In this document: positions 1-8,629 of the stretch, in pieces | Layout of the letters: each line of letters begins with the position of its first letter | Position numbering within the stretch: position 1 is the stretch's first letter | NCBI GenBank assembly: GCA_947474675.1 | Contig: CANJKA010000029.1 | Location: forward strand, 1 to 36,639 | Direction of reading: 5' to 3' | Source of the DNA: Flavobacteriales bacterium | GTDB taxonomy: Bacteria; Bacteroidota; Bacteroidia; Flavobacteriales_D; Crocinitomicaceae | DNA: 36,639 bases | Position numbers and translations under genes: made by a program | The notes under the pieces: generated by a model | Told to the model about the DNA's origin: nothing | What the model saw: only the letters and a program-made list of their open reading frames with translations | Database searches by the model: none

Positions 1-58
1 AAAGAGGGCACCAATTTAAAATTGTACACAATGAAACGTGAAGAATGGAAATTCAAGT

Positions 59-66
59 TATATTTG
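59..66 (+). promoter_or_regulatory. Bacteroidota -7 element for the sensor kinase gene
   Basis: TATATTTG matches the Bacteroidota -7 consensus TAnnTTTG and lies 21 nt before the ATG at 88. No good -33 TTTG is seen 19 bp upstream. The position supports 88 as the start rather than the TTG at 22 or the ATG at 31, both of which lie upstream of this element. Confidence 0.45.
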
Positions 67-87
67 CACTCCTTATTTAAAAAATAT

Positions 88-3000
88 ATGTTAAACAATA
101 AAGTTCTCCACTTTATATTTACTATTTTTTGTTTTTTAGCTTTCAATTCTTTGTTCGCTCAAACTCCTAATTTCAAACATTTCACGGTAGATGATGGCTT
201 ACCAAGTTCGGAGTGCTACCAGATTTTACAAGATAAAAAAGGGTATATCTGGATTTCTACAGATAAAGGAGTTTCCAGATATAATGGCGTAAAATTTCAA
301 ATTTTTACAAAAGAGGATGGGCTACCAGAAAATTGTATCGTTCGTATGTATGAAGATCAATTAGGAAGGATTTGGTTTGCTGGGATCTCGAATCAAATTG
401 CCTTTTATGAAAAGAACAAAATGACTTGCTTAAAGATTAACTATCAAATCTTAAAGCAGATTAAAAAAGGTTACATTAATTCCATGTCATTCAGTGAAAA
501 TTGCCTTTTTCTTGGAATGCATGCCTCACCTCACTATTATAAAATAACCTTCTCAAAAGGAAATAGTGTAAATCCTTTAAAATATCAAAAATTAATTGCA
601 ATAAAAAACAAAAATATTATCAGTGCTTATATTATAAAATTAAAAAATAATGAATTTATTAATGGTTTAAATGATATTCCTCAACCAAAATATAATGTAA
701 ATAGTTTTAATTTTGTTAAACAAAACAAAAACATCATTACTACACAAAATATTTTACGTTTACCTAAAAAAACAATACTATCAAGCCCAAATATAAGATG
801 TGTAAAAACCAAAGATGGAGGTTTTTATTTTTACAATAATTTGAATATTCTTAAAATCAATAAAAACGGTGTTGTTAAAGATAAAATAGAAATAGCTGAT
901 AAATTAAATTGTTTATTTTTAGATTCTAAAAAAGGGATGTGGATAGGTCAAAATAAAAAAGGATTATCCTATTTCCCTTCAGGGAATATAAATGACCCAA
1001 AACCATTGAACTTTCTAAAAAACAATTCAATTTCCGCTATGTGTGAAGATCATGAACACGGTTTTTGGATCACAACGTTGGACAATGGTGTGTATTATTT
1101 AAAGAATTTAAATTTTACTCATTTAACTGATTTAAGCAGCTCTATTGTTAATTCTCTTTTTTTTAAAAACAGAACTTTATATGCTGGAATGGATAACGGA
1201 AGAATAGTAATTTATAAAAACAATGTAATTTCAGAAATAGATATCAATAAAAAAAACGATGACATAAATTTCATAACAAAAATCTGCGAAAACCAAAAGA
1301 ATTCTATAGCAATTTCGGGGAATCATGGTTTTTTTTATTTAGATCTAATTTCCAAAAAAACAAAACCTGTTAAGACAATCTATCCATTTATTAGTGGTAA
1401 ACTTAGATTTTCTGTATTTTCAGTTACTACTTTTATTAAAAGGACAAAAGAAAATGATTTTATAGCAGCAGGTGGTGATAAGTTAATTAAAATATATGAA
1501 ACTAATAAAACGAAAATTATTCCTATACATAGTCGAATCTATTCTCTTGCAGAAGGTGAAAAAGGAATTATTTGGCTTGGGTGCATTAATGGATTATTTA
1601 GCTACGATGGTAATAAAATTAAATTTCATGGGAAACAATCAATTGCTCTCTCAAATAGAATTAATGAAATTCAACTTAAAAAAAACACGATTTGGGTGTC
1701 AACAAAAGACAATGGAGTTTGTATTAAAAGAGGAAATCACATTTATAATATTACCAAAAAAAATGGTTTAATTAGTAATATTTGTCAATCCATACTTCTA
1801 GAAAATGACCGAACTGCTTGGATTTCTACCAACAAAGGAATTTGCAAAATTAAGGTTTCGAATTGGAAACCTTTTAAATTTAAACTCAAAACTTATAACA
1901 CTAACAACGGTTTAATTTCAAATGAAGTGAATCAGGTTATTAAAGATGTAAATACTGTTTATATTGCAAGTAACAAAGGTATAAGTTGGTTTGATGAAAG
2001 TGAAACAAAGCCAAACATTGCTAAACCTCCCATATTTGTAACCTCCATTCAAATAAATAAAAGAGATACTTCCATTCAAAAAAAATACATTTTACCATAC
2101 TATAAAAACAATATTACTTTTAACTACATTGGACTTACCTATAAAAGTGAAGGTGATATCGAATACAAGTACAAGTTAATCGGATTAGATACAAATTGGA
2201 ATTTCACCCATACTTCAACAATTCCCTATACAACTTTACCTTATGGAAAATACAGTTTTATTGTATCTGCAAAAAATAATGATGGATACTGGAGTAAAAA
2301 TCCAGATAGAATTGATTTTATCATCATTCCACCATTTTGGCATACTTGGTATTTTAGAGTTATAGCTGGTCTTTCCTTTTTAGCAAGCATTTACTTTTTC
2401 ATCAAATGGAGAATAAACAAAGTAGAAAAAAGAGCATTCGAAAACTCGAGACTTTACCAACAAACGGTTGAAATGGAAATGAAATTCTTGAGTTCTCAGA
2501 TGAATCCACATTTCACCTTTAATGCGATGAATTCCATTCAATATTACTTGTTGGAAAACGAACCTGAAAAAGCACAAAAATACTTGGTTAAATATTCCAA
2601 ATTAATTCGAAAAGTGCTTGAAAACAATATGAAAAAATATGTTTCAATTTCAGAAGAAGTAGAAATGTTGGGTTTATATATGGACATAGAATCTGTGCGA
2701 TTTGAAATACAATTTGAATATGAAATACAGATTTCTGATGCAATTAAAGAACTGAATATTTCAATTCCTCCAATGATTGTACAACCGTATATAGAGAATG
2801 CAATTTGGCATGGAATATCACATAAAAAAGAAACGAAAGGGAAAATAACTGTATCCTATGAATTAATTGAAGCGAAAATTAAATGTTCGGTTGAAGACAA
2901 TGGAATAGGTCGAAAAAAATCAAAAGAATTAAACACAGGTAAAACAAACAAAGAATCCTTAGGTATGTTGATTACGCATCAACGTTTACAGCAATTGCAC

Positions 3001-3105
3001 TCAGAATCTGAAATGGATATTGAACCTGAGATTATTGATTTGGTAAATGAAAATGGAGAAGGTTGTGGCACAAGAATTGTGATTTATTTGCCGTTTGTTC
3101 GATAA
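88..3105 (+). CDS. Two-component sensor histidine kinase, beta-propeller / Y_Y_Y / LytS-type kinase
   Basis: This is a membrane sensor kinase of the LytS/YehU (His_kinase, PF06580) type with a large periplasmic sensor. From the ATG at 88 (1005 aa) it has a signal peptide (about residues 1-25, ending FAQ), then divergent two-component-regulator propeller repeats; the first two blades are clear (DDGLPSS, WISTDKG, EDGLPEN, IWFAG). A Y_Y_Y domain precedes one transmembrane helix at about 755-775. The cytoplasmic part has the H-box QMNPHFTFNAMNS with phospho-acceptor His808, an N-box IVQPYIENAIWHG with Asn904, and EDNGIG. The frame is open back to a TTG at 22, but the signal peptide and the -7 element favour 88. 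The likely partner is the LytTR regulator at 4877-5617, on the opposite strand beyond one secreted-protein gene. The sensed ligand is unknown. Confidence 0.9.
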   Translation: MLNNKVLHFIFTIFCFLAFNSLFAQTPNFKHFTVDDGLPSSECYQILQDKKGYIWISTDKGVSRYNGVKFQIFTKEDGLPENCIVRMYEDQLGRIWFAGISNQIAFYEKNKMTCLKINYQILKQIKKGYINSMSFSENCLFLGMHASPHYYKITFSKGNSVNPLKYQKLIAIKNKNIISAYIIKLKNNEFINGLNDIPQPKYNVNSFNFVKQNKNIITTQNILRLPKKTILSSPNIRCVKTKDGGFYFYNNLNILKINKNGVVKDKIEIADKLNCLFLDSKKGMWIGQNKKGLSYFPSGNINDPKPLNFLKNNSISAMCEDHEHGFWITTLDNGVYYLKNLNFTHLTDLSSSIVNSLFFKNRTLYAGMDNGRIVIYKNNVISEIDINKKNDDINFITKICENQKNSIAISGNHGFFYLDLISKKTKPVKTIYPFISGKLRFSVFSVTTFIKRTKENDFIAAGGDKLIKIYETNKTKIIPIHSRIYSLAEGEKGIIWLGCINGLFSYDGNKIKFHGKQSIALSNRINEIQLKKNTIWVSTKDNGVCIKRGNHIYNITKKNGLISNICQSILLENDRTAWISTNKGICKIKVSNWKPFKFKLKTYNTNNGLISNEVNQVIKDVNTVYIASNKGISWFDESETKPNIAKPPIFVTSIQINKRDTSIQKKYILPYYKNNITFNYIGLTYKSEGDIEYKYKLIGLDTNWNFTHTSTIPYTTLPYGKYSFIVSAKNNDGYWSKNPDRIDFIIIPPFWHTWYFRVIAGLSFLASIYFFIKWRINKVEKRAFENSRLYQQTVEMEMKFLSSQMNPHFTFNAMNSIQYYLLENEPEKAQKYLVKYSKLIRKVLENNMKKYVSISEEVEMLGLYMDIESVRFEIQFEYEIQISDAIKELNISIPPMIVQPYIENAIWHGISHKKETKGKITVSYELIEAKIKCSVEDNGIGRKKSKELNTGKTNKESLGMLITHQRLQQLHSESEMDIEPEIIDLVNENGEGCGTRIVIYLPFVR

Positions 3106-3135
3106 GAGCAAAAAAACGTTTTATAGAATTAAAAA

Positions 3136-3160
3136 TGGCTCCACAAAACTTGTAGAGCCA
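3136..3160. terminator. Bidirectional hairpin terminator between convergent genes
   Basis: TGGCTC-C-ACA pairs with TGT-A-GAGCCA around a short loop, with one C/A mismatch. A run of A precedes it and TTTT follows, so it can work for the kinase gene (+) and for the T9SS gene (-). Confidence 0.75.
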
Positions 3161-3193
3161 CTTTTAATTTTAGATTGTTGGTTTTAACACCAA

Positions 3194-4336
3194 TTAATTT
3201 TTAATTATTTGTCTTCTTTCTGTTGAAACATCAGTTTCGATTTCAATGATATACATACCTTTTTGTAATTCATTCATATCAATTTTTTCTTCTTCATAAC
3301 CATTTGTAAAAGTTACTTTTTTGATAAGAATATTTGTTAAATCATAAACTGTTACAGATTTAATTTTTTCACCTTCAGCTTTTACATTTACATGTTCTTG
3401 AACAGTATTTGGATAAATTACTTTCGCACTTTTTGGTTGTGGAGGTAAACAAACTACTTGAACTGGGGTAAGTGTTTTTGTTAAAGTAGTAAATACGATA
3501 GTTGGATATACAGTTGAACCTGAAATTGGATAATAAGATATAATAGTACTATTTTGAGTTGGAACACCTGTAGATGAAGTGTACATTGATTTGTATTTAT
3601 AAACCAATGAAAGAGTATGAGTTCCAGCAGCTACATTTCCATTTAAACCATGATGAAGTATAGTACCTGGATTAGTTCCGCTTTGCATTGAAATAAAAGT
3701 ATTATCAGTTGAGGTTCCATTTTGCTTTGTATAACACAACCACATTGATTGCGTATTTGAAAAATTTCCTGTTTCAACATATAATGATGCTGTTCCATTA
3801 TTTTCATATTGCATAGTTGACGTATTTAAAGATGTATTACAAGAGGCAGAAAAACTGAAATTGTTGATTACAGGAACTGTTGATTTTGAAATGTTTATAC
3901 AAAATTTACTTTCTACTGTATTTGTATTTCCAGATGCCGTAGAATAACAACTTGTTGTTACAGTGTAATATGTTGAACCTATTGCACTTGGATTAACATT
4001 TAGAGTAAAGGTTCCTGCAGTTCCATTTGCTACACCAGATATTGGAAATTGTGTTATTGTGTTTTTACAAGTTATTGTTTTAACATAACCTGAACCACAT
4101 GTATAAGCAGAAGATCTAAATATAAAAGAAGAAGAAGGAGAAGTTAATGCGTTTTCAAAATAAGGTAGTATATAATTATACTGAGTTACTCCAGGAGTTG
4201 ATGTTGTAATTGTAAGACCTTGAGCGTTATTTGTGTTCGATTGTAATATCACTGATGATTTAGAGCTAAATGCTAAAACTGACATCCCTATTACAAGAGC
4301 CATTTTTTTACTTTTTACTAATAAATTTGATTTCAT
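3194..4336 (-). CDS. Secreted protein with T9SS type A C-terminal sorting domain
   Basis: This 380-aa protein of unknown function is predicted to be exported by Sec and then passed through the type IX secretion system. An N-terminal signal peptide covers about residues 1-28 (hydrophobic run after KSKKM). The middle is rich in Ser, Thr and Asn with several Cys and no recognised catalytic motif. The last 75 or so residues resemble a Por-type sorting domain: IYPNTVQEHVNV, then SVTVYDLTN, then MNELQKGMYIIEIET, ending RRQIIKN. It lies between a sensor kinase and a LytTR regulator and has a 540-nt upstream gap with a repeated 11-mer, so it may be a target of that pair; this is inference. An adhesin or structural surface protein is likelier than an enzyme. 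Confidence 0.8.
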   Translation of the reverse strand: MKSNLLVKSKKMALVIGMSVLAFSSKSSVILQSNTNNAQGLTITTSTPGVTQYNYILPYFENALTSPSSSFIFRSSAYTCGSGYVKTITCKNTITQFPISGVANGTAGTFTLNVNPSAIGSTYYTVTTSCYSTASGNTNTVESKFCINISKSTVPVINNFSFSASCNTSLNTSTMQYENNGTASLYVETGNFSNTQSMWLCYTKQNGTSTDNTFISMQSGTNPGTILHHGLNGNVAAGTHTLSLVYKYKSMYTSSTGVPTQNSTIISYYPISGSTVYPTIVFTTLTKTLTPVQVVCLPPQPKSAKVIYPNTVQEHVNVKAEGEKIKSVTVYDLTNILIKKVTFTNGYEEEKIDMNELQKGMYIIEIETDVSTERRQIIKN

Positions 4337-4876
4337 ATTTGTTTTTTTAATTTAAATTCACCTACTCTAAAAGCTTTTCGGTTACCGCTTACTACTACTT
4401 TTTACACAGTTCAATTGATCAATTTAACTAGTACAAAGTTGTAAACAAACGAAAAATAACTAACTACCGCTTACTCATTAAATTTCACGTTCCTACTAAG
4501 CATTACTATTTACGTTTAAATTAAATTTTAAGAATATAGTGATACATCCTTTACAAAAAATTGAATCTAAATTAAAATAAGTATAAACTTATAAGATCGA
4601 TAAATCTCTTTAGCTGCGAAAAACCACTTTTAGAAAAACATCAATAATACAAACCTGAAGGAGAGTTTCTGAGTATTATACCAAACACAACTACAAAATA
4701 GTCCAATCTACTTGTTCTTTTTCATCAATAAATCTTCAAAAAATAGTTCCATAGCTTAGGATAGCCATGATCCAAAATTGATCATACCTGCGAAACAACT
4801 TAGTTAAACACAGATGAATTTCAAGATGGCGATACCATTCGATATTTAAAAAAACAGAATAACTAGCAATAAATAT
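4337..4876. other. 540-nt intergenic region upstream of the T9SS gene
   Basis: No convincing intact gene or RNA is seen. The part next to the T9SS gene holds two copies of an 11-mer (listed separately) and a 12-nt perfect palindrome AATTGATCAATT (4413-4424). No TAnnTTTG element was found on the minus strand. The distal part, just after the LytTR regulator, stays open on the minus strand for 46 codons in frame with that gene and reads protein-like; it may be a decayed remnant (see findings). Confidence 0.5.
4383..4475 (-). promoter_or_regulatory. Repeated 11-mer, candidate operator of the T9SS gene
   Basis: AGTAAGCGGTA (minus strand) occurs exactly at 4383-4393 and again at 4465-4475, in the same orientation, 82 bp start to start, 46 and 128 nt upstream of the T9SS gene start. 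A degraded relative, AGTAATGCTTA, lies a little further upstream. LytTR regulators bind direct repeats, but the usual spacing is one or two helical turns, so the assignment is tentative. Confidence 0.35.
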
Positions 4877-5617
4877 TTAGCAACATAACTCCATCCTTTT
4901 CAAAACTCCCAAAACTTCCCCTTTCTTCCTACGAGAAATTTCGTACACATTCCCATTTGCCATTGTAATCTCAAACGGTTCTGTTTTAGAATAATTAGAT
5001 ATAAACTTCGTATTAACACAAATACTCCTGTGAATACGAATAAATTGGTTAGTTTCTTTGAGGATTTCTTCAATATCACATAATGTTTTAGAAGCAAGAT
5101 ATTTTTTACTTTCTAAGGTGAATATTTGCGTGTAATTGTTGTCGGCCTCTAAAGCACAGATCTGATTTGAATTGATATATTCCACCAAATCGTTAATATG
5201 AACTGGGATTGAAACAGTTCCTTCATTCGATTTACCTTCTAATTCTCTCTTTTTAACAACTCTTTCTACAGCCAAAACAAGATCATCGCTATCGATTGGC
5301 TTTAAAATATAATCAATAGCATTAACTTTGAATGCATTAACACCATAACTACTATGGCCAGAAGTGAAAATTATATCAAAAATAGAAGTATCGATTTTAG
5401 AAAGTAAATCGAAACTATTTTGTGTGTCTAAGTGAATATCTAAAAAAACAAGGTCAGGTTTTAACTTAGTAATGACTTCAATTCCACTTTCAATAGAATT
5501 ACCTTCACCTACTACATCAATTATTGAACAATAAACAGCAAGTAGTTTTTTTAAAACATCTCTCGCCTTCATTTCATCGTCAATGATGATAGTTCTAATT
5601 TTTTTATAGTTCTTCAT
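4877..5617 (-). CDS. LytTR-family response regulator
   Basis: This 246-aa cytoplasmic DNA-binding response regulator is the probable partner of the LytS-type kinase at 88-3105. An N-terminal receiver domain (about 6-120) carries the acidic pair Asp13-Asp14, phospho-acceptor Asp60 in FLDIHL, a Ser in FTSGH and Lys in LKP. A C-terminal LytTR domain (about 140-240) includes ALEADNNYTQIF, FIRIHRSICVN and ISRRKKGEVLGVL. Its length is normal for the family. Kinase and regulator are separated by one convergent secreted-protein gene, so they are not co-transcribed. A -7 element lies just upstream. The same frame continues open for 46 codons beyond the stop, but nothing suggests the protein itself is truncated. 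Confidence 0.92.
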   Translation of the reverse strand: MKNYKKIRTIIIDDEMKARDVLKKLLAVYCSIIDVVGEGNSIESGIEVITKLKPDLVFLDIHLDTQNSFDLLSKIDTSIFDIIFTSGHSSYGVNAFKVNAIDYILKPIDSDDLVLAVERVVKKRELEGKSNEGTVSIPVHINDLVEYINSNQICALEADNNYTQIFTLESKKYLASKTLCDIEEILKETNQFIRIHRSICVNTKFISNYSKTEPFEITMANGNVYEISRRKKGEVLGVLKRMELCC

Positions 5618-6013
5618 ATAATAAGTCAGTGGTAAAATTAAACAAATTTATTTGAAGGATATTTGATAACAGAATAGAAATTGAAGGTTTATATACAAGT
5701 CTAAGGATGAATAGTTTTTTAATATCTCTTTTCCCCTTTAAATAAACCTTTGGGTCAAGTATAAATTTTGTTTGGAAATTTTAGTCTGTAATTTTTTAAT
5801 GAATAAAAATAATTTCGAAGCTTAAAATTTTTAGATATTTTAGAATTAAGAACAAAAGGGGGGCACTAAAAATGTCATAAAAAATAAAAAATATCTATTT
5901 ACGAAACGTTAATTAGAATTGATCTTTCTACCGAAATAAAAAGATTTGCATTTAAAAACTAAACATTTGTTTAAGTAGTAAAAGAAAGTAAATGTTTACC
6001 TCATTAAACTGAA
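5618..6013. other. Long AT-rich gap between the response regulator and the tRNA
   Basis: No gene is seen. It contains the regulator's candidate -7 element (listed), a short run of six G near 5860, and two small inverted repeats (TAAACA-TT-TGTTTA at 5960-5973 and GTAAA-TG-TTTAC at 5988-5999) that have no assigned role. Confidence 0.5.
5643..5650 (-). promoter_or_regulatory. -7 element for the LytTR regulator
   Basis: TAAATTTG on the minus strand matches TAnnTTTG, 25 nt before the ATG at 5617. A CTG sits 19 bp upstream where TTG is expected, so the -33 is only partial. Confidence 0.5.
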
Positions 6014-6046
6014 AAAACCCTATAAGAATTTATCTTACAGGGTTTT
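6014..6046 (-). terminator. Terminator downstream of the CAT-anticodon tRNA
   Basis: On the minus strand AAAACCCT and TAAGA pair with TCTTA and AGGGTTTT, with one mismatch and a 5-nt loop, followed by a T run. It starts about 15 nt past the tRNA 3' end. Confidence 0.8.
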
Positions 6047-6060
6047 ATACTTTTCAAAAG

Positions 6061-6134
6061 TGGTCCCACATGGACTCGAACCATGGACCACCTGATTATG
6101 AGTCAGGTGCTCTAACCAACTGAGCTATAGGACC
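6061..6134 (-). tRNA. tRNA with anticodon CAT (elongator Met or Ile2)
   Basis: A 74-nt cloverleaf on the minus strand. The acceptor stem is GGTCCTA/TGGGACC with discriminator A, the D arm GCTC/GAGC, the anticodon stem CCTGA/TCAGG around loop CTCATAA (anticodon CAT), and the T arm CATGG-TTCGAGT-CCATG. CCA is not encoded. The G-C rich first pairs and intact structure rule out a pseudogene. It is not an initiator type, because the first acceptor pair is matched. Elongator tRNA-Met and lysidine-modified tRNA-Ile2 cannot be told apart here with certainty. It has its own promoter and terminator, so it is a single-gene unit. Confidence 0.95.
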
Positions 6135-6180
6135 GTTGAAAATTAGCATTGAAATAAATCACTAGGCTTAAATTCGGTTG

Positions 6181-6210
6181 CAAATATACACTTCTAAACT
6201 TGAATAGCAA
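6181..6210 (-). promoter_or_regulatory. Promoter of the CAT-anticodon tRNA
   Basis: On the minus strand TTG (6208-6210), a 19-nt spacer and TATATTTG (6181-6188) match the Bacteroidota vegetative promoter closely. It lies 46 nt upstream of the mature tRNA 5' end. It is one of the two best promoter matches in the window. Confidence 0.8.
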
Positions 6211-6498
6211 GGGGAATTTAAATTTTATTTATTCAGAAATTATTTTATTAAAAATAAATGCAGAGGCGGAAGATAAATCAAAGACCAATCACAAACGCTA
6301 AAAATGCTGAATATTAGCAAAATATATAGAAAGTCAGGAAAAAATACATTTTATAAATGCAAAAACTGAAGACTTATAAATAATCAATTCACTCTTTTCC
6401 GTTATAAAAAGGATGATTTCAGTTAAAAAAAAAATCAAATTTGAACAAATCTCACTTTCTTTCTTTAATTTCACCACAACTTTTTTAAAAATATAAAA
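6211..6498. other. Intergenic region before the S9 peptidase
   Basis: No gene or RNA is recognised. No clear TAnnTTTG element was found ahead of the peptidase start; a TTTG at 6440-6443 is followed only by a poor TAATTTCA. Confidence 0.4.
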
Positions 6499-8532
6499 AT
6501 GAAAGTATTTATTGGTATCTTCTTTATCTTGGTGTCTTTTTTTACAATAGCACAAAATGTTCTAACTCCTGAATTAATGTGGAAGTTAAAACGTGTTTCT
6601 GGTGGATCACTTTCTCCAGATGGAAAACTGATTTTATTCGATGTTAAAAGTTACGATCTAGCAGCGAACAAAGGAAACAACGAGTTATATATCTACGATA
6701 TTCGAAAAGATAGAGTTCATCAAATAACATCAACTCCTTTTTCTGAAATGGAAGCTCAATGGGGAAAAGATAATACTATTTGGTTTCTTTCAACAGAGAA
6801 CGAAGGACTTCAAGTATGGAAAATGAATGCTGAAGGAAATGAGAAAATTCAAATGTCATATTTTGTTGGTGTTGAATTAGAAGGATTTAAAATATCGCCG
6901 AACGAAAATACACTTGTTACAATTGAGACAGTAAAAATAGGAAAAACATTGCTTGATAAATACCCTGATTTACCTATGGCAAATGCTAGAATCGAAGAAG
7001 ATTTAATGTATCGTCATTGGGATCATTACGACGATTACAAGAAACGTCACTTATTTGTTCATAAAATTCAAGACGGAACAATAGAGAATGCTGGGACTGA
7101 TATTTTAAAAGGTGAACCTTATGATGGTATTTTACCACCTCAAGGAGGATCAGATCAATTTTGTTATTCACCGGATGGTAAAACAATTATTTACACATCA
7201 AAAAAACTAAAAGGAAAAGAGTTTGCTGTAAGTACAAATTCTCAATTGTATGAATATGAAATACACAAAGCAAAAACCACATTGCTAACAGAAGCATACA
7301 AAGGATATGATGTAAATGCTTCATTTTCAGCAGATGGAAAAAATATTGCTTGGCTAAGTATGGGGATAAACGGAAACGAATCAGCAAAAAATGATGTCGT
7401 AACACGTAATTTAACAACTGGAAAAGATCTTAATCTTACATTAAATAATGACGTTTCAGTAACAGATTTTCAATGGCATCCTTCAGGTAAATTCATCTAT
7501 TATATTGCAGCAATTAATGGGACTAAACAAATTTTTGAAGTATGTCTTGAAACGAGTATTCACCGCCAAGTTACATCAGGTCAATTTGATTATTTAAGTC
7601 TAGCAATTACAAATGAAGAAATAATATCAGGTCGACAATCAATGGTTGATCCAACCGATTTATTTACAATTTCAATCAAAAAATCAAAGGTAAAACAAGT
7701 AACTGAATTCAATAAAGAATTGCTTAAAACGATTGATAAACCGACAGTTCAAGAGCGTTGGGTTGAAACTTCAGATGGGAAAAAAATGTTAGTTTGGATG
7801 GTACTTCCTCCCAACTTTGATGCTACTAAAAAATATCCAACATTGCTATATTGCCAAGGTGGACCGCAAAGTCCAGTGAGTCAATTCTTTTCCTATAGAT
7901 GGAACTTTATGGTAATGGCTTCACAAGGATATATAATTGTTGCACCAAACAGAAGAGGTTTACCAGGTTTCGGTCAAGAATGGAACGATGCCATATCTAA
8001 AGATTGGGGAGGTCAAGCAATGCGTGACTATCTTGCGGCAATAGATAATGCAGCAAATGAACCCTATGTAGATGAAACTAGAATGGGAGCTATAGGAGCA
8101 TCTTACGGAGGATATTCAGTTTACTTTTTAGCGGGTATGCATGAAAACAGATTTAAGACATTTGTGGCACATTGTGGATTATTCAATTTAGAAAGTTGGT
8201 ATGGGACAACTGAAGAATTATTTTTCGCAAATAACGATATTGGAGGCCCCTATTGGCTAGAAAAAAACAAAGAATTGTACAAGAAAAATAGTCCACATAA
8301 TTATGTAGATAAATGGAATACTCCTATTCTAGTTATCCATGGAGAAATTGATTACAGAGTCCCTGAAAGTGAAGGCATGCAAGCATTTCAAGTTGCTCAA
8401 TTAAAAGGTTTAAAAAGTAAATACCTTCATTTTCCAGAAGAAGGGCATTGGGTTACAAGTCCACAAAATGGATTGCTTTGGTACAGAGAATTTTTCGAAT
8501 GGTTGGCTTCAGATTTGCACCCAAAACAATAA
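6499..8532 (+). CDS. S9 family peptidase (prolyl oligopeptidase / acylaminoacyl-peptidase type)
   Basis: This exported serine peptidase is expected to cleave short peptides, probably releasing N-terminal di- or acyl-peptides. The 677-aa protein has a signal peptide (about 1-19, ending TIAQ). A beta-propeller with TolB/WD40-like repeats follows (SPDGKLILF, SPDGKTIIY, SADGKNIAW, HPSGKFIYY), and then an alpha/beta-hydrolase domain from about residue 415. The catalytic triad is visible: Ser535 in GASYGGY, Asp618 in HGEIDYRVP and His650 in EEGHWV. QGGPQSP supplies the usual oxyanion region. The length is typical for the family. It appears monocistronic, with no close neighbour and no strong promoter match. 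Exact specificity (DPP-like or acylaminoacyl) cannot be read from sequence. Confidence 0.93.
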   Translation: MKVFIGIFFILVSFFTIAQNVLTPELMWKLKRVSGGSLSPDGKLILFDVKSYDLAANKGNNELYIYDIRKDRVHQITSTPFSEMEAQWGKDNTIWFLSTENEGLQVWKMNAEGNEKIQMSYFVGVELEGFKISPNENTLVTIETVKIGKTLLDKYPDLPMANARIEEDLMYRHWDHYDDYKKRHLFVHKIQDGTIENAGTDILKGEPYDGILPPQGGSDQFCYSPDGKTIIYTSKKLKGKEFAVSTNSQLYEYEIHKAKTTLLTEAYKGYDVNASFSADGKNIAWLSMGINGNESAKNDVVTRNLTTGKDLNLTLNNDVSVTDFQWHPSGKFIYYIAAINGTKQIFEVCLETSIHRQVTSGQFDYLSLAITNEEIISGRQSMVDPTDLFTISIKKSKVKQVTEFNKELLKTIDKPTVQERWVETSDGKKMLVWMVLPPNFDATKKYPTLLYCQGGPQSPVSQFFSYRWNFMVMASQGYIIVAPNRRGLPGFGQEWNDAISKDWGGQAMRDYLAAIDNAANEPYVDETRMGAIGASYGGYSVYFLAGMHENRFKTFVAHCGLFNLESWYGTTEELFFANNDIGGPYWLEKNKELYKKNSPHNYVDKWNTPILVIHGEIDYRVPESEGMQAFQVAQLKGLKSKYLHFPEEGHWVTSPQNGLLWYREFFEWLASDLHPKQ

Positions 8533-8590
8533 ACAAGAACGTGAATATAAATTTACATAAATTATAAGCGGCATTCTTAGGTTATTTTAT

Positions 8591-8598
8591 TAACTTTG
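8591..8598 (+). promoter_or_regulatory. -7 element for the RND/rfbA/polyprenyl operon
   Basis: TAACTTTG matches TAnnTTTG, 31 nt before the ATG at 8630. No TTTG is seen at the -33 position, so confidence is limited. Confidence 0.45.
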
Positions 8599-8629
8599 TT
8601 TCTTAAGTTGTTTTTATTGAAATCTATAT

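Noticed and set aside
22..87. N-terminal extension of the sensor kinase from the TTG at 22 or the ATG at 31
   Set aside because: A signal peptide starts at the ATG at 88 and a -7 element lies at 59-66, so transcription probably begins after both upstream codons.
4767..4785. Inverted repeat ATGATC-N7-GATCAT in the gap after the LytTR gene
   Set aside because: The arms are only 6 bp in AT-rich DNA, and there is no T run or known partner.
5960..5999. Two small inverted repeats near the tRNA terminator
   Set aside because: The arms are 5-6 bp with 2-nt centres, expected by chance in such AT-rich sequence.
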